Source: Darksidea phi
Taxonomy: Eukaryota; Ascomycota; Dothideomycetes; Pleosporales; Lentitheciaceae
Length of the DNA stretch: 64,000 nucleotides
Direction: 5' to 3'
Assembly: GCA_030770425.1 (NCBI GenBank)
Contig: JASJFT010000195.1
Location: 20,698-84,697, forward strand
Positions 39,601 to 52,382 of this stretch are shown here, in pieces. The translations under genes were made by a program, and so were the position numbers. The notes beneath the pieces were generated by a model. The model did not search any database. It was not told where the DNA came from and worked only from the letters and a program-made list of their open reading frames with translations. Positions within the stretch are counted from its first letter, which is position 1. Every line of letters begins with the position of its first letter.

Positions 39601-42364
39601 ACGTAGGAAGTCTAGAAATATTCTAGAATAGTAGTCTTTAATATAATAATCCTAGTAATATTACTAATTAGGAGATAATATTCCTCTAGCTAATAAAGAC
39701 TAATTCTAACTTTACTTTATTAATAGGTATAAGTACTTCGACCGTAATTAGACTATATAACCGAACTAATAAGTACTTTTATATAAGACTATTTAAGAAT
39801 TTTATAGAATACTTAGATAGAGAATATACTTATAAGTAATTCCTTAATTCCTAGCTTTTAAAGGATTATTATTACTATTATTATCTTAACGTATACTTTA
39901 GGGGCGCCGAACCTCGTCTTAATAATATTAATAGTATATTAGTACTAAAGTCTCGAGTATTAGAAGTAATATATAGTATAGAAAATAATATTTATACTAT
40001 TCTTAATATAATAATAGTAAAGATATTCTATTTTAAGTTAGATGGCCTATTTACTTTTATAAATAGTTAATACTAGATAGCTAGGTTTATATTTTACTAT
40101 TTTAATCTTCTAGTAAAAGGACGTTATTATCTTTACGTTAAGCTTTTTAAAACGTTCTTATAGTTTTTAGTTTAAGATTATTTAGTTACTTATATTAATT
40201 TAGTACCTAAGAGTCTATCCCTATTTAAGTAACGAATTAACTTTATTATAAAGATACTTATCGATATTATAACTATATTAATTAGAGATATTATAAGTAC
40301 TCTAAAATTAATTAATAGCTTTCTAATAACTTTATAGGGATTAATTAATTACTAATAACTTAATAGTCTCTTTAGAACCGTTAATTACCTTATACTAAAG
40401 AAGTTACTATCTCTTCTACCCTATAAGAGACCTTTAGGGATTTCGAAGAACGGTAGCTATAAGTACTATTAGATATAAATATAACTACGTATATATTAAA
40501 TAATTTCTAATATATTCTATTTATCTATTAGCCGGTCGTCTATATAGTAGACTATATCTTAATAGGGTATCTTAAACTATTTTTAAGAACTAGTATAAAG
40601 TAATTTAAAAAGGGGTATAGCTAAGTATATAAAAGCTCTCGTAGACCCTTTACTTCTTCTAGTACCTAAACTATATAACTAGTATTCTTCTTTTAGCTTA
40701 CTATTATTATAATATTATATAATATATTTACTACTATTAAGTCCTTCTATAAGAAGATATTATATATACTTTACCCTTATAATATTACTAAAGTCCTAGT
40801 ATATCTAGACTATAAACTTACTCTATTAGAATAGAAAGTATATATAGATATTTTAGATAATATCTTCCTAGAAAGATTATAAATAGATTTACTCCTTAGT
40901 ATTAGATTTTATATATATCTCTTCGGTATAGATCTACGAATTCTAAGTAAACGATTAAAAAAGCCGTTACTTTATAACTAATACTACGGAGAAAGCTATA
41001 TCCTTTATATATATATTATAATTACGATCTTAATATTTAGAATATCCTATATATTATCTAGCTAGCTACTACTACCCTACTTTTCTCCCGTTAGAGCTAA
41101 TTCCCTATAGAAACGACTTAAAACCTTTTATAATATAGTAAAAATTTATATCTATAATTATATATTATAAAATAACGTTATACCTTAGATATAAATAGAC
41201 TAACTATTAATAGTATCTATATTTAGCTACTACTTAAACCCTAGAATTACTAGCGTTCTATAGTACCTACTAGACTATTCTTTACTATCTATTATAATAG
41301 AAGATAAATACTAGACTTATAAATTAGTTTATAGATAAAAATAATTATAGAAATCTACTTACCTTTCTAATTAATAATTAGAGAATAGCTATCTTATATT
41401 TATACGGTTGTTCTTAGATTTATTTCTTATACTTTACTTTATATAGTAGTAGTTTAGAATTAATTTTATTTCTCTATATCCCTAGTATATTTCTATAACT
41501 AAGTATTAATATATATTATATATTATTTACTAGTAGGTATATACTTATAGAGAGTAATCTATTCTTCTAATAAAGAATCCGTAGTTAGTTCTTCTAGGAC
41601 TTTTTAAATTATATTAAGTTAGGGTTTATATATATATAGCTTCTTCCTTCTTTTTATTAAAATAGATTTTAGAGAAGGGTAAGATAGAGGAGGTAGGAAT
41701 AAGATAATATCTAACTCGTTCGGTATTATTAAATCGATCCGAATTTAATAACACGAGAGAGTTTTAGCTAGTTTTTAGACTCGATTATAAAGAATTATAC
41801 CTATAGCCCTTTTATAGAGAAACTTCTCCTTCTTAAAATCTTTAATAATTTTATAGATAATATATTTAGTTAGAGTAGAAAAGTAGATTAAAAGGTTAGA
41901 GTCCTATTTCTAATTAGGGTAGCTAGAAGATATTATAGTATAAACGAGTAATAGTTATATTTACTTACTTTTATTACTACTAAAAGAAATAATATTATTA
42001 AAATCTGTAGGTATAATTATATACTATAGCTAATATTATATAAAAGATAGGTTATAGAATTTAGATTCCTAAAAACCTAGAAATATAAATAGAAACTAGT
42101 AAGCTAATAGCGTATAGCCCTAAATATAGATATTTATAAAAACTTCCTTAATACTTAATCTTAGTTCTAGTAAAGAACTAAATTTCTCTATAATACCTTT
42201 AACTATTCTTCTTTACTCTCTTTATTACTATAGATACTATAAAGTCCTTTTTTTTCTTCTTTACTATTATACTTGGTTAGATTATTTTATTTAATTAGAC
42301 ACTTTCTATACTATTTAGCCCTATTATTTAAATTAAGACGAGAGATAAAATAATATACTAGTAA
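36601..42364. other. RIPped sequence left of the chromovirus, no recognisable gene
   Basis: Decayed sequence with protein-like read-through on the minus strand at about 37,900-38,300 (R-E-I-L-N-S-L-L and a Gln-rich coiled-coil-like tail) and on the plus strand at about 40,830-41,350 (I-R-F-Y-I-Y-L-F-G, then Y-Y-G-E-S-Y-I-L-Y). I recognise neither. Surviving CA or TG dinucleotides are seen at about 40,044, 41,408, 41,750, 42,007, 42,272 and 42,300, slightly denser than elsewhere. Confidence 0.4.
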
Positions 42365-42369
42365 GATTC
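42365..42369. repeat. Target-site duplication, left copy (GATTC)
   Basis: Five bases directly before the 5' LTR, identical to 50,949-50,953. Five bases is the usual duplication length for Ty3/gypsy integrases. Confidence 0.9.
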
Positions 42370-42555
42370 TATTACGTCTACTTCTACTAGAGGACTTCTA
42401 AATTATTATCGACCTAGCTATAATTACGTACTAGACCCTATATAGTTCTACGTTCTACTATTATATCTTCTTAAGAATTTATCTTATCTCTATTCGAATA
42501 TAACCCTTTTACTATCTTAGTATTTCTATACCTATCTACCTATACGCGTCTTATA
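42370..42555 (+). repeat. 5' LTR of chromovirus copy 2
   Basis: 186 bp from TATTACGTC to GCGTCTTATA. The termini are RIPped forms of TG...CA. It would have carried promoter and polyadenylation signals, but none can be trusted in this state. Differences from the 3' LTR are few and mostly transitions. Confidence 0.95.
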
Positions 42556-45090
42556 ATTCGAATCCTTTCTACTCCTTTTTAAGAACTAGTAGTATAGCGT
42601 CGATACTAAAAGCTAATACTTTAAAAGTTCTTATTAATTATACTATATAACGCCTATTTAAAGCCGTTAGTATACCTCCTCGTACTACCTACTCGAAGAA
42701 GAGTATCTACTCCGGTATCTATCTACCTAGTAGACGAAATAATCCTAATATATAGCTAGTCGACGAAATATACTAGTAGCGTCCTAAGTTTAGTAGATAA
42801 TAAGTTTAGGAACTAGAATTAGACAACGAGGACGACTACTAGTTAGGGGGCCTATTTAACTCTAAAAATATTTAGAAGGATTAATATATTCTTAAAACCC
42901 TTATATCCTATATATAGTACGATAATAAAAACGCGTTAGAGGTATCTAATAAACTACTATTCTTCGATAAAACCCTAATAATAGTTATAACTAATAGGGA
43001 CTACTAACCTATACGAAGAAATAATAGGACTCTTAGCTACGAGAATATTTCTCGTAAAAGTAGATTTATATAATCTTAACCCCTAGCTCCTACTACTATA
43101 TTATTAATATCGGGAGCTAATAATACCCCTATAGGTAGTAATTACCTAGGTATATTTTATACTATATTTATCTACGCTTCGGTCCTAGGTAAAGTACTTC
43201 TAGTAAAAATAATAGAAGTATTAATCGACCTTTAATATTAGAGTATATTAGTCGACTAGATTATAGCTACGAAAGTAGACCTTAAAATAGTCTAAGTAGT
43301 CTTCGAATTAGCCGCGGGTACCTATTAGACTATAGCTAGCCTACCTCTAGCGGACGATACTCGTCGGGGACTATTTAACCTAACTAAGATTAGGAACCCT
43401 CCTATACTAGACTTAGTAAAAAAAACCCTAATAACCTAAGCTATAGACTATTAGATTAGAGATATCGATAGTCTCTTTTAAATTAACTTTACTACTATTA
43501 ATACCCTTAAGCGTATTATATAGGTTATAATACTCGTTAAGAATAATATATATTATAATCTACTAGACTAAGCTATTAACGACGGCGAAGTTATTATATA
43601 GCTTTAGCTATAGACGAAGCTTAAGAATCTTATAGAGGACCTCGTCCTAATAAAGTTCGATAACTACTTTAAGTTTTAGAATATTAAATAATACTAAAAT
43701 AATAGCTTTAACTTCTTCTTTAACTATTTTACGACTCGTAAAGCTACTTTAGAGGTAAAGCCTTTTAATAATAATATAAATCTTAATATATTAAAGATAT
43801 CTATAGTATAAAGTAAGTATCTAAAATCTTTACGCCGTAAAATATAAAGAAATAGCTAACTTAAGAATATACGAACTTAGATATAGTTTAAATATACCTT
43901 ATAGAATATAGAGATAGTAATATACTCTATCCTTATACCGACTACTCTCCTAAAGATTTCTAGTTCTAATTTAATTATAAGTAGAAAGCGTATTATATTA
44001 TTAGTAACTTTAAGTAATTCTAGCTAGAAGAAATAGGATTAGAAGCCCTCTTAGTAGGGTAATACTAAGTAGTCTCTATCGAGGACCTTATTATACTTCG
44101 AGAGCGTAGCGTTAACATCCTAATCTAAGACTAATTAAAAGAAGAACTATTAGAAGTATTATTCTAAAGGCGATAATAGATTAGATAAAACTTAAGAAGA
44201 GAAGACTAACTCGTTCTTAAAAAAAGATAAGCCCTAGTTACTAATATTACTATAATACTACTAAGGCTAAATACTAATAGTAAATCCTTATAGATCGCTA
44301 GTAATATAAAAATATACCTTTCTATAGACATTTTAATATAGACCTAAAGCCTTTTTAATATAAGATTAGACTTAAATATTATTAGAGAGGACCTTATACT
44401 ATAGTAGAACCTTCCTAAGATATTATTACGTATAAAGCTACGAATATATTAAGTCTCTAGTATACTACTATATCTAGAAGAGCTATATATTATTACGATA
44501 ACGATATAGAATTCTTAAGGTATAATAAGAATAATAGGTCCTTAAGTATTTTAGGCTACCCTTATAAATAGCTATAACCTTATTCTTAACTAGCTATAGC
44601 TATACGAGGTAGATTCTTAAATAGATTACTAAAAGAAATCTTTTAAGTAGTAGGATAGGAGTATAATAGTCGAGCGTATTAAAGTTAAGGTAATATCTAA
44701 CGACTTAATACGACGGCTATAACCTAGGAAGAAAGTATATATACTATACCTAAGAAGCTTTTATACTCGATTACTTATAAATAAGGAAGAGTATTAACTC
44801 TAATTCCTTAATATAGTAGAGGCTATAAAACGTTTATAGATATCTATTAATAAGATATAAACCTTAGAAGATAATAAGTCTTAGAATACTTAATACTAAA
44901 ATAAATAGGGCTTACTCTAGTTAAAAAACTAGACCTTATAACTTTATAATTACCTCGTCTACTATATAAAGTAATATCCTAAATTAATATAGCTACCCGA
45001 GGCTACGGTCTCCTAGGTTATAGTATTAGTAATAAATACCCCTTTATAAAGGATTACGACTCTCTATTAAAAGGGACGACGAAAGTTTAA
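42556..45090 (+). pseudogene. gag: Chromovirus gag and protease region relic
   Basis: About 2.5 kb between the 5' LTR and the readable reverse transcriptase. Plus-strand frames give protein-like text when stops are read through (for example at 42,700-43,700: A-G-T-Y with T-I-A-S-L-P-L-A, then L-I-K-F-D-N-Y-F-K-F), which fits a gag polyprotein followed by protease. I could not place a zinc knuckle or an Asp-Ser/Thr-Gly site, both of which RIP is expected to damage. The primer-binding site should start at about 42,556 (ATTCGAATCC), but I could not match it to a tRNA 3' end. Confidence 0.65.
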
Positions 45091-48000
45091 AAATTATTTA
45101 AATACTTCTTATAATAATTTTAATAAGGAAATTAACTCTAAGAAAGTTATAAAGATATTAAAATACCTTTATAATTAACTTTAATATTTTAGTTCTAAAC
45201 TTACTAGTAGAATTACTCCTAACTTAAAGTATAACTATACTATTAATCTTAAGAAGGAAAAGGTACTATTAAATCTACCTATTTATAATCTCTCTAGAAG
45301 AGAACTCGAGATCTTAAAGAAATACCTTAATAACTTCCTAGAGAAGGGGTAGATTTAGCTTAATAAGTCTCTAGTAGGGGTCCTAATACTTTTTATACCT
45401 AAAGCTAATAATATACTTCGATTATATATTAATTATAGGGGTTTAAATAAGATAATAATTAAAAATTATTACCTTATACCCCTTATAAGCGAGATACTAG
45501 ACTAGCTATCTAGGACTAAGATCTTTATAAAACTTAATTTCTATAAGGTATATTATCGATTATATATTAAGAAGGGTAATAAATAGAAGACGGTATTTAA
45601 AATACGCTATAGCTATTTTAAATACCTAGTAATACTATTTAGTCTTATAAACGTATCTACTACGTTTTAGTTATATATTTATAGAGTCTTAGGTAACCTA
45701 TTAAATAAAACGTACGTTGTCTATTTAAATAATATCCTTATATACTCTAAGGAGGAGAAGGATTATAAATAATATATTTATAAAGTTCTTAAGAGATTAT
45801 ATAATTAGGGACTCTATTATAAAGTCTTAAAGTATATCTTCTCTACGAAGTTAATAGAGTTTCTTAGCTTTATTATAACCCCCTACGGGGTAGTTATAGA
45901 CCTAGTATAGGTCTAAATAATTAAAGAGTAGCCGAAGCCTAAGGGCTATTAGAATATTTAAGTATTTCTTAGATTTATAAACTTTTACTAATAATTTATT
46001 TATAACTACTTAGATATTATTCGCTTACTCTTAGAATATATAATCTCTATATAGAACCTAATACCGGTCTAATAGAATTCTAGTAAGAATATATTAGTAG
46101 AAAAGTTAAAGAAGATTAAGAAGGGTCCTATAAAGTAGTATATTTTTTAGTTTTAGTTAAAAGATATATATAATATATTTCTTATATTCTATAAGCTCTT
46201 TATAAGAGCCTCTATCCTCTAGTACTTTAACCTAGTAAAACCTATAATAGTTATTACTAATACCTCTAAGTTTACTATAGTAGTTATTCTATTATAGCTA
46301 TAAATAATAGTACTCTTAATAGAAAAATATTAAAAACTAGTTACTTTCTTTAGTTATAAGTTTACTAGACTATAGATTTAGTAAGATACTTATAATAAAG
46401 AGTTATTTACTATTATAGAAACCTTTAGATAGTAGTAATATTATCTTAAGTATACTTTAGATACTATCTATATACTATATAACTATAATAATTTAAGATA
46501 TTTTATAACTATAAAGGTACTCTTATCTAAGTAAGTATATTAGACTAAAGAGTTAGCTCGTTTTAACTTTAAGATCGAATATAAGTCTAATATAGAGAAT
46601 CTAGTCGATATATTATTATAATAATCTAATTATACCGAAGGCTTTTAGCTTAGAGAGAAAAGGGTACTAAAAAATATTATACTTTCTATACTCTAAAATA
46701 AACTCTAGGTATAGGTACTCTAGAAGCCTATAGCTTTATATACTAAAGGTTAGATAGTATATAAATCTAATCTTATTAACGAGGATTTATAAGCGACCTA
46801 TTAGGAATTTAAAGATAGTATAAACTATTCTACTATAGGATCTTCTAGTATAGTACTAGTTTTTAATAATACGTTATCTATTAACCTTAACCTATCTATA
46901 GATAGGGATAATAAACCTAAAGAGCGATTAAAAGGCTTAGACCTAACTTTAATATTCTTTTAGTATTATAAAGTATTTCCTACCTCTATATTATATAAGT
47001 CTTTATTAGAAGTCGTAAATAACGACTCGCCCTTTAGCTAGAAAACCCCTAGATTATTATTAGATTATATTTAAGAAGTATAGGAACGTAATATAGTCTA
47101 TTATAAGAATATATAGTATATATAAAAGTCTAAGAGTAAAGAAAAGTAAAAGGGCGCGTCTTTATAGATTATAGATCTAAAGAGCGTTCTTCGAAGAGTA
47201 GAGAAAGTATAGATTCCTAATAATAAAGCTCTTTATTAAGCTATTCTTATAAGGAATTACGATAACCTCCTAGAGGACTATTATAAAGTAGATAAGACTA
47301 TCGAACTCCTATAAAGGAAGTACTATTAGTTAAAGCTTCGAGTAGAGGTTAATATATATATATAAGGCTACGTAGTATACTAAATAAATAAAGTATAAAG
47401 GTATAAGCTATAGGGGTTATTAGAACTAATTCTTTTATTACGAAAGTTATAACGTAATTACTCCCTAGACTTTATTATCAATCTACTAGAATCTAAGAAT
47501 TCTAAGGGTAACGTCTATAATATAATATTAATACTCGTCGACTACTTTTCGAAGCTAGTCTAGTACCTACCTATAATAAAGAATATTACTATAAGTATAT
47601 TAGTTAATCTATTATTTATAAAAGTATTTATAAAGGTTGGACCCCTATTATTACTAATCTTAAACTAGAGCTCTATCTTTACTAGTAAATTCTAGTTAGA
47701 CGTATACTTTTATTTTAATATTAAATAACGAATAAGTATAGCCTTCTATCTATAGATAGATAGCTAAACTAAATACTAGAATTAGGAGCTTAAAGTATAT
47801 CTATAGATATACCTAAACTATTAATAAGATAACTAGTATTAACTACTCCTAATAGTAGAATACGCGTATAACTCTAAGATTTATTCGAGTTATAGTATAT
47901 ACCCTATTAAGGTTATAACGGGTATTAAACCTAAAGATTTTAATAATATAGAAGATAAGTATTAGCTCTATTAACTACCTAGTAACTAAAGTATAGATAA

Positions 48001-48620
48001 AAAGATCTTAAGTATATATTAAAGAGTCGTTAACTTTTTAACTAACTAGATATAATAGTTTTCTAATACTTAGAATATATTAACCTATATTTAGAAGAGC
48101 TAGTAATACTAGTATAACTTAAAGAGAATAAGTAAGTATTTCGCTATTAACGAAAAGGTAATTCTAAAGACTACTAATATTAAGACTAAGTACCCTTTAA
48201 AGAAGTTAGACGTAAAATACTTAGAACCCTTTACTATTTAAACTAAATACGGGAAGCTAAGTTACTAGCTCGAGCTACCTCTATTAATATTCTAGTTATA
48301 TTCTATCTTCTATATATCCCTCCTAGAGAAATAGGTAGAGTTAAGAGAAGGTCTAAATTTTAGACCTAGGCCTACGTAGTATTTAAAGCTTAATAATAGT
48401 AGCTAATATAAAGTCGAAGCTATTCTCGCTTATAAGATAATATATAATAAGAAGCTCTTCCTTATAAAGTAGCTAGGTTAGCTATATAAGGATAGTATAT
48501 AGGAGCTCGAGGCCTCTCTTAATAATTATAATAAGGTCCTCGTAGAATATTAGACAAATCTAGATAATTAAATATTAGGTTATCTAAAGTAGAAAGCTAC
48601 TAAGAAAGCGTTATAATCTT
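45091..48620 (+). pseudogene. pol: Chromovirus pol relic: RT, RNase H, integrase, chromodomain (copy 2)
   Basis: Read through stops, this frame shows the reverse-transcriptase box at 45,722-45,733 as Y-L-N-N (both catalytic Asp codons now AAT) followed by I-L-I-Y-S-K. RNase H and the integrase zinc and core regions follow; an integrase core block reads L-V-D-Y-F-S-K at about 47,535-47,555 (family V-D-R-F-S-K). The chromodomain is at about 48,411-48,560: V-E-A-I-L, K-K-L-F-L-I-K, a stop in place of the expected Trp, L-G, then E-L-E-A-S-L-N-N. This identifies the element as a chromovirus. Loss of both catalytic Asp residues and dozens of TAA/TAG codons make it inert. Confidence 0.88.
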
Positions 48621-50740
48621 TATAGATAAATAATAATACGTATAAGAAATCCTAAAGGGGTAGACTACGTAAGTAACGTTAATATAAAGGAAGAACTAAG
48701 AGATCTAGTTAAAAGATACCCTTAGAATCTTACTTAGGGGATACTATATAAGTAGAATAATTAGTTAAGAAAGAGGACGCTATCTACTTTAATAATAAAC
48801 TACGGCTTAAAGGATTTAATAAGACTAGCCTTTATATATTATAATAATAGATAGGCTAACTAGTAATAATAATATTAGAATTAATAAGCTAGGTTTTTAA
48901 TATAGGTATTTATTCTATCTATATACCCTAGTAATAGGAACCTTAGTCGAGGGCTATACGGTCTATAGACGACCTAAGTAAACTATACGTATTAGATAAG
49001 AAGTTCCTAAAGAAGCTTTATAACGCCCCCTTCTAGGAGGTAATAGATATTATACCTTTACTAATAATATTTCTATTAGGAATATTAGGGCTATAATAGT
49101 ACTAATAACGCTTATAATTAGTAGCCCTAAGGGGTATACTAGTTAAGGAGTTGTACTTAATAAAGTAAGTCTTATAGGTAGCGAAGACTATAAAGTTAAT
49201 AGATACTAGATAGCTAACGCTACCTAGTCTATACTAGAGAAATTAGTATAGGAAGCTATTAGAAAGATAGTAGAATATACCTAATAGTACTAGAAGTTAA
49301 GCTTATACGCCGTAGCTATAGCCTAGTATAATTCTATCTTACCGCTAGTATCCTTAACTAGACGCTTCTACTTAGCCTTATACTAGTTCTAACTAGTATT
49401 AATATTAAAAGTATAGGACTATATATTCTACTAAATCTCCTTAAGTATATTAGAATTTATATCCTTATTATTACGAATAGCTCGGGCGTTATAATACTAG
49501 ATATACTTAATAGTAAAGGTAAAGAGGTTAAAGTAGTAGTAAAAAGTAGACTTAACTTATATAAATTATTAGTAGAACTACGTTAATAAGAAGAGGGGAA
49601 GACTAGTATATATTACTAAGTAGGTCTAATAACGAGCTTTATACCTACTATAGATAGTATAGATATTAGCCTTCTAGTACTAGTCGCTTAAAGTAATCTA
49701 ATAGAGCTTAGCTATATTAAACTCCTATATAAACTAAGAGAGGTAGTTTATATACTAATAATGTATAAGGGGGGACTAAGATTCTAGATAAATAGGAAAA
49801 GTATAGATATACTTAGAAAGGGTAGTATTACTATACTAGCTAGTAGAGGTAATTATAATAAGGGGTAGAATCTTAAAAGTATTAAGGAATAAAGTAGAGA
49901 AATCTAGGAGTAGATATACTTTCTTATACCTATATTAAGAGAGACCGTTCCGTATCTAAGCTAATAGCGCCCTAGGTACTTATTAGTAAGAGTCTAAAAT
50001 ACGAAAATAAAGGTACCTAAAGAGATATAGTATATAATAATTTATTACCTCTTAGGTAAATATCTATAAAGATATAAATAGAATTTCTCTTACTAGAAGA
50101 GCTATAGGTAAACGAGTAATTTAATATAATTATAAGTTATAATAGATAGTAGCTAGTAATTACTAAGTATCGTCGGGTTATACTATTATAATAGATAATA
50201 AGACTAAATTAAATAGAGTCTAGGTTAGTTCTAAAGCCTTTATAAAGATATTATAAATAAGTAAAGTAACTATAGAGGTTATACTTAGTAAATAGCTCTT
50301 ATATAAAGATAATAAGTATTTACTAAATAGAAGTTATTAAAAATCGCCTATAAGAGGAGTAGTAATACTATTACTACTAGTATAAGAACCTATAAGGATA
50401 CGTATAGACTATAAGCTATAACGATAATAGATAAAAGTTATAAATATATATTAATAATAGACTAACGCTTAAGTTATATATACTTTTTAATTAAATTAAC
50501 TATATATTATAAGATTAGGGTTAAGGGCTATAAGATTAGAAAGATTACGAAAACCCCCTATTAAGGCGGTAAAATATAACGTAGATACTAAATATCTAAA
50601 AGGTCTTCTTTATAAAATTATTTTTTTCTTAGAAATAGGGTTTTTTAGAAGTATAGATACTTAGGTAAACTTTTCTAAAGGAAGTAAGGGGACTAATAGA
50701 ATATATTATAGTAAATAACTCTCTATAAAGGCCGGAACGG
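48621..50740 (+). other. Extra block between chromodomain and 3' LTR (copy 2)
   Basis: Collinear with 3,561-5,640 of copy 1. Some plus-strand parts are protein-like when read through (about 49,270-49,620: K-L-S-L-Y-A-V-A-I-A, then T-R-R-F-Y-L-A-L-Y). I do not recognise a domain. Possible explanations are an accessory gene, an env-like or antisense gene, or a captured host fragment. It keeps slightly more CG than its surroundings. Confidence 0.6.
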
Positions 50741-50745
50741 CCCTT

Positions 50746-50759
50746 AGAAAAGAGGGAGA
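50746..50759 (+). promoter_or_regulatory. Polypurine tract of chromovirus copy 2
   Basis: AGAAAAGAGGGAGA lies three bases before the 3' LTR, the expected place for the plus-strand DNA primer. Copy 1 has the equivalent tract at 5,651-5,663. Purine-only sequence is not a RIP target, which explains its survival. Confidence 0.75.
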
Positions 50760-50762
50760 CTA

Positions 50763-50948
50763 TATTATATCTACTTCTACTAGAGGACTTCTAGATTATT
50801 ATCGACCTAACTATAGTTACGTACTAGACCCTATATAGTCCTACGTCCTATTATTATATCTTCTTAAGGATTTATCTTATCTCTATCTAAATATAACCCT
50901 TTTACTATCTTAGTATTTCTATATCTACCTACTTATACGCGTCTTATA
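50763..50948 (+). repeat. 3' LTR of chromovirus copy 2
   Basis: 186 bp, TATTATATC to GTCTTATA, aligned end to end with 42,370-42,555 and 5,667-5,852. Confidence 0.95.
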
Positions 50949-50953
50949 GATTC
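50949..50953. repeat. Target-site duplication, right copy (GATTC)
   Basis: Five bases directly after the 3' LTR, identical to 42,365-42,369. Confidence 0.9.
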
Positions 50954-52166
50954 TATAATTATTTATAGAGATACTATTCTTATAATTAGTAGATTATTTA
51001 ACTTTTATAATATAAGCTATAAAGTAACTATTATATTCTATAACTCTACGTTCCTACTATTAACTATACTTATATTATTAAAGGAATATACTAGAGACTA
51101 AGATACGAGATTTAAAATTCCGAAAAGTATACCGAATAGTATAATAATAGTAGAATAATATATATCTATTTTTATTCTCTCTAATCGTTAATAAGGGTAG
51201 GAAATACTTAGGAAGTATAGCTACTAGGATTAATTTAATAGTTATAATATATAGAATAGGGGATTTCGAGATATTTCTTCGCGATATTAAGAATACTATT
51301 ATAGTTATTAAGTATCGTATAAATACTACTATATTTAGAAGCTATTAGTAATCTATATTTTATTTCTTACTTAATATATTATATTACCCGTTCTTAGAAG
51401 AGATATATACTAACCTTATATAATAGTCTATAAAGACTATTTAATATACTATATTAGATTAGGAAATTTAATTATAGTTTTTAACTTAGTTTTTAATTTT
51501 ATATACTCTATCTACCCGGATAGAATATATATTAAGATAAGAAGAAGAGTATAAACTATATTAGTACTAGTACTATTTATAATTAGGATAATAATAGTAG
51601 TAAAAATAGCCCTAATAAAACTTATATTAGAAGTAGTAAGTATAGTTAAGAACGAAAAGTCTATACTAATACTAAAGGTAGGTATATAATAAGTTAGAAT
51701 AGGTATTATCTCTAGTATAATAATTACCATTAAAAGGATATTCTAAAGAAACTATTTTTAAGCTCCCGCTAGATTTAAACTAAAAACTATTCTAGTATAG
51801 TAATACGATTTCTTTAAAGTCTATATATAGAAGAACTATTATAGCTTTAAAGAAGTAACCTCGTATTTAATAATAAAGATATTACTTTTATTAGTAGAAT
51901 TAAACTATTAAAACCTAGTATCGAATTCGCCGTTTAATTAATAGGGGTACGAAAATTCGCTTTATATTAAGGTATAATTAAGACTAAGAAAGTTAAACGA
52001 GATTATAGTACCGACTATAACGTTAAGTATTAGTAGAGAGAAGACTAAGTAGCCTCTAGCGCCTATAATAATAGTAGTAGTTAAATAGATAGGACTAGTT
52101 TAATTTTATATTACTATAAGCTCGTTCGTACTATTAGATAAATATAATACAATTAGTAAGAATATA
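50954..52166. other. RIPped sequence right of the chromovirus
   Basis: AT-rich decayed sequence. A 72-codon open frame on the minus strand (51,512-51,730) is low-complexity Ile/Leu/Thr text, which AT-rich RIP sequence produces by chance, and I do not call it a gene. No family is recognised. Confidence 0.4.
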
Positions 52167-52382
52167 GTAGAGTTATAGAGAGGCCGAGTCTAGGAAGAAG
52201 ATAGGGTAGTAGTAGACGTAGTAGAGTTATAGAGAGGCCGAGTCTAGAAAGAAGATAGAGTAGTAGTAGATATAGTAGAGTTATAGAGAGGCTAAGTTTA
52301 GAAAGAAGATAGAGTAGTAGTAGATATAGTAGAGTTATAGAGAGACTAAGTCTAAGAAGAAGATAGAATAGTAATAAAATAC
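52167..52382 (+). repeat. 54-bp in-frame tandem repeat, four units
   Basis: GTAGAGTTATAGAGAG starts at 52,167, 52,221, 52,275 and 52,329, exactly 54 bp apart. Each unit reads V-E-L-stop-R-G-R-V, where the stop is probably a former Gln, then E/K-E-D-R-V-V-V-D (18 residues). The later units have more ta where the first has cg. The array probably lay in a coding region upstream of family X copy B, and may be part of the same gene. Confidence 0.85.

Larger units (their letters stand above)
42370..50948 (+). mobile_element. Complete Ty3/gypsy chromovirus copy 2 (8,579 bp), RIP-destroyed
   Basis: Two 186-bp LTRs (42,370-42,555 and 50,763-50,948) bound an internal region with gag-like sequence, pol, a chromodomain, a 2.1-kb extra block and a polypurine tract. 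The five bases GATTC occur immediately outside both ends (42,365-42,369 and 50,949-50,953), a perfect target duplication, so the element is intact in length and sits where it inserted. Its 3' two thirds are collinear with copy 1 at 1-5,852. All frames are broken by TAA/TAG. The preserved TSD and full length show that damage came by point mutation, not deletion or recombination between LTRs. Confidence 0.95.

Noticed and set aside
42553..42566. B-box-like string ATTCGAATCC just after the 5' LTR
   Set aside because: It resembles a tRNA T-arm, but no cloverleaf or acceptor stem can be built. It may be primer-binding-site sequence or chance.
51512..51730. 72-codon open frame on the minus strand
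   Set aside because: Ile/Leu/Thr/Ser low-complexity text of the sort RIPped DNA yields by chance; no ribosomal, domain or neighbour support.
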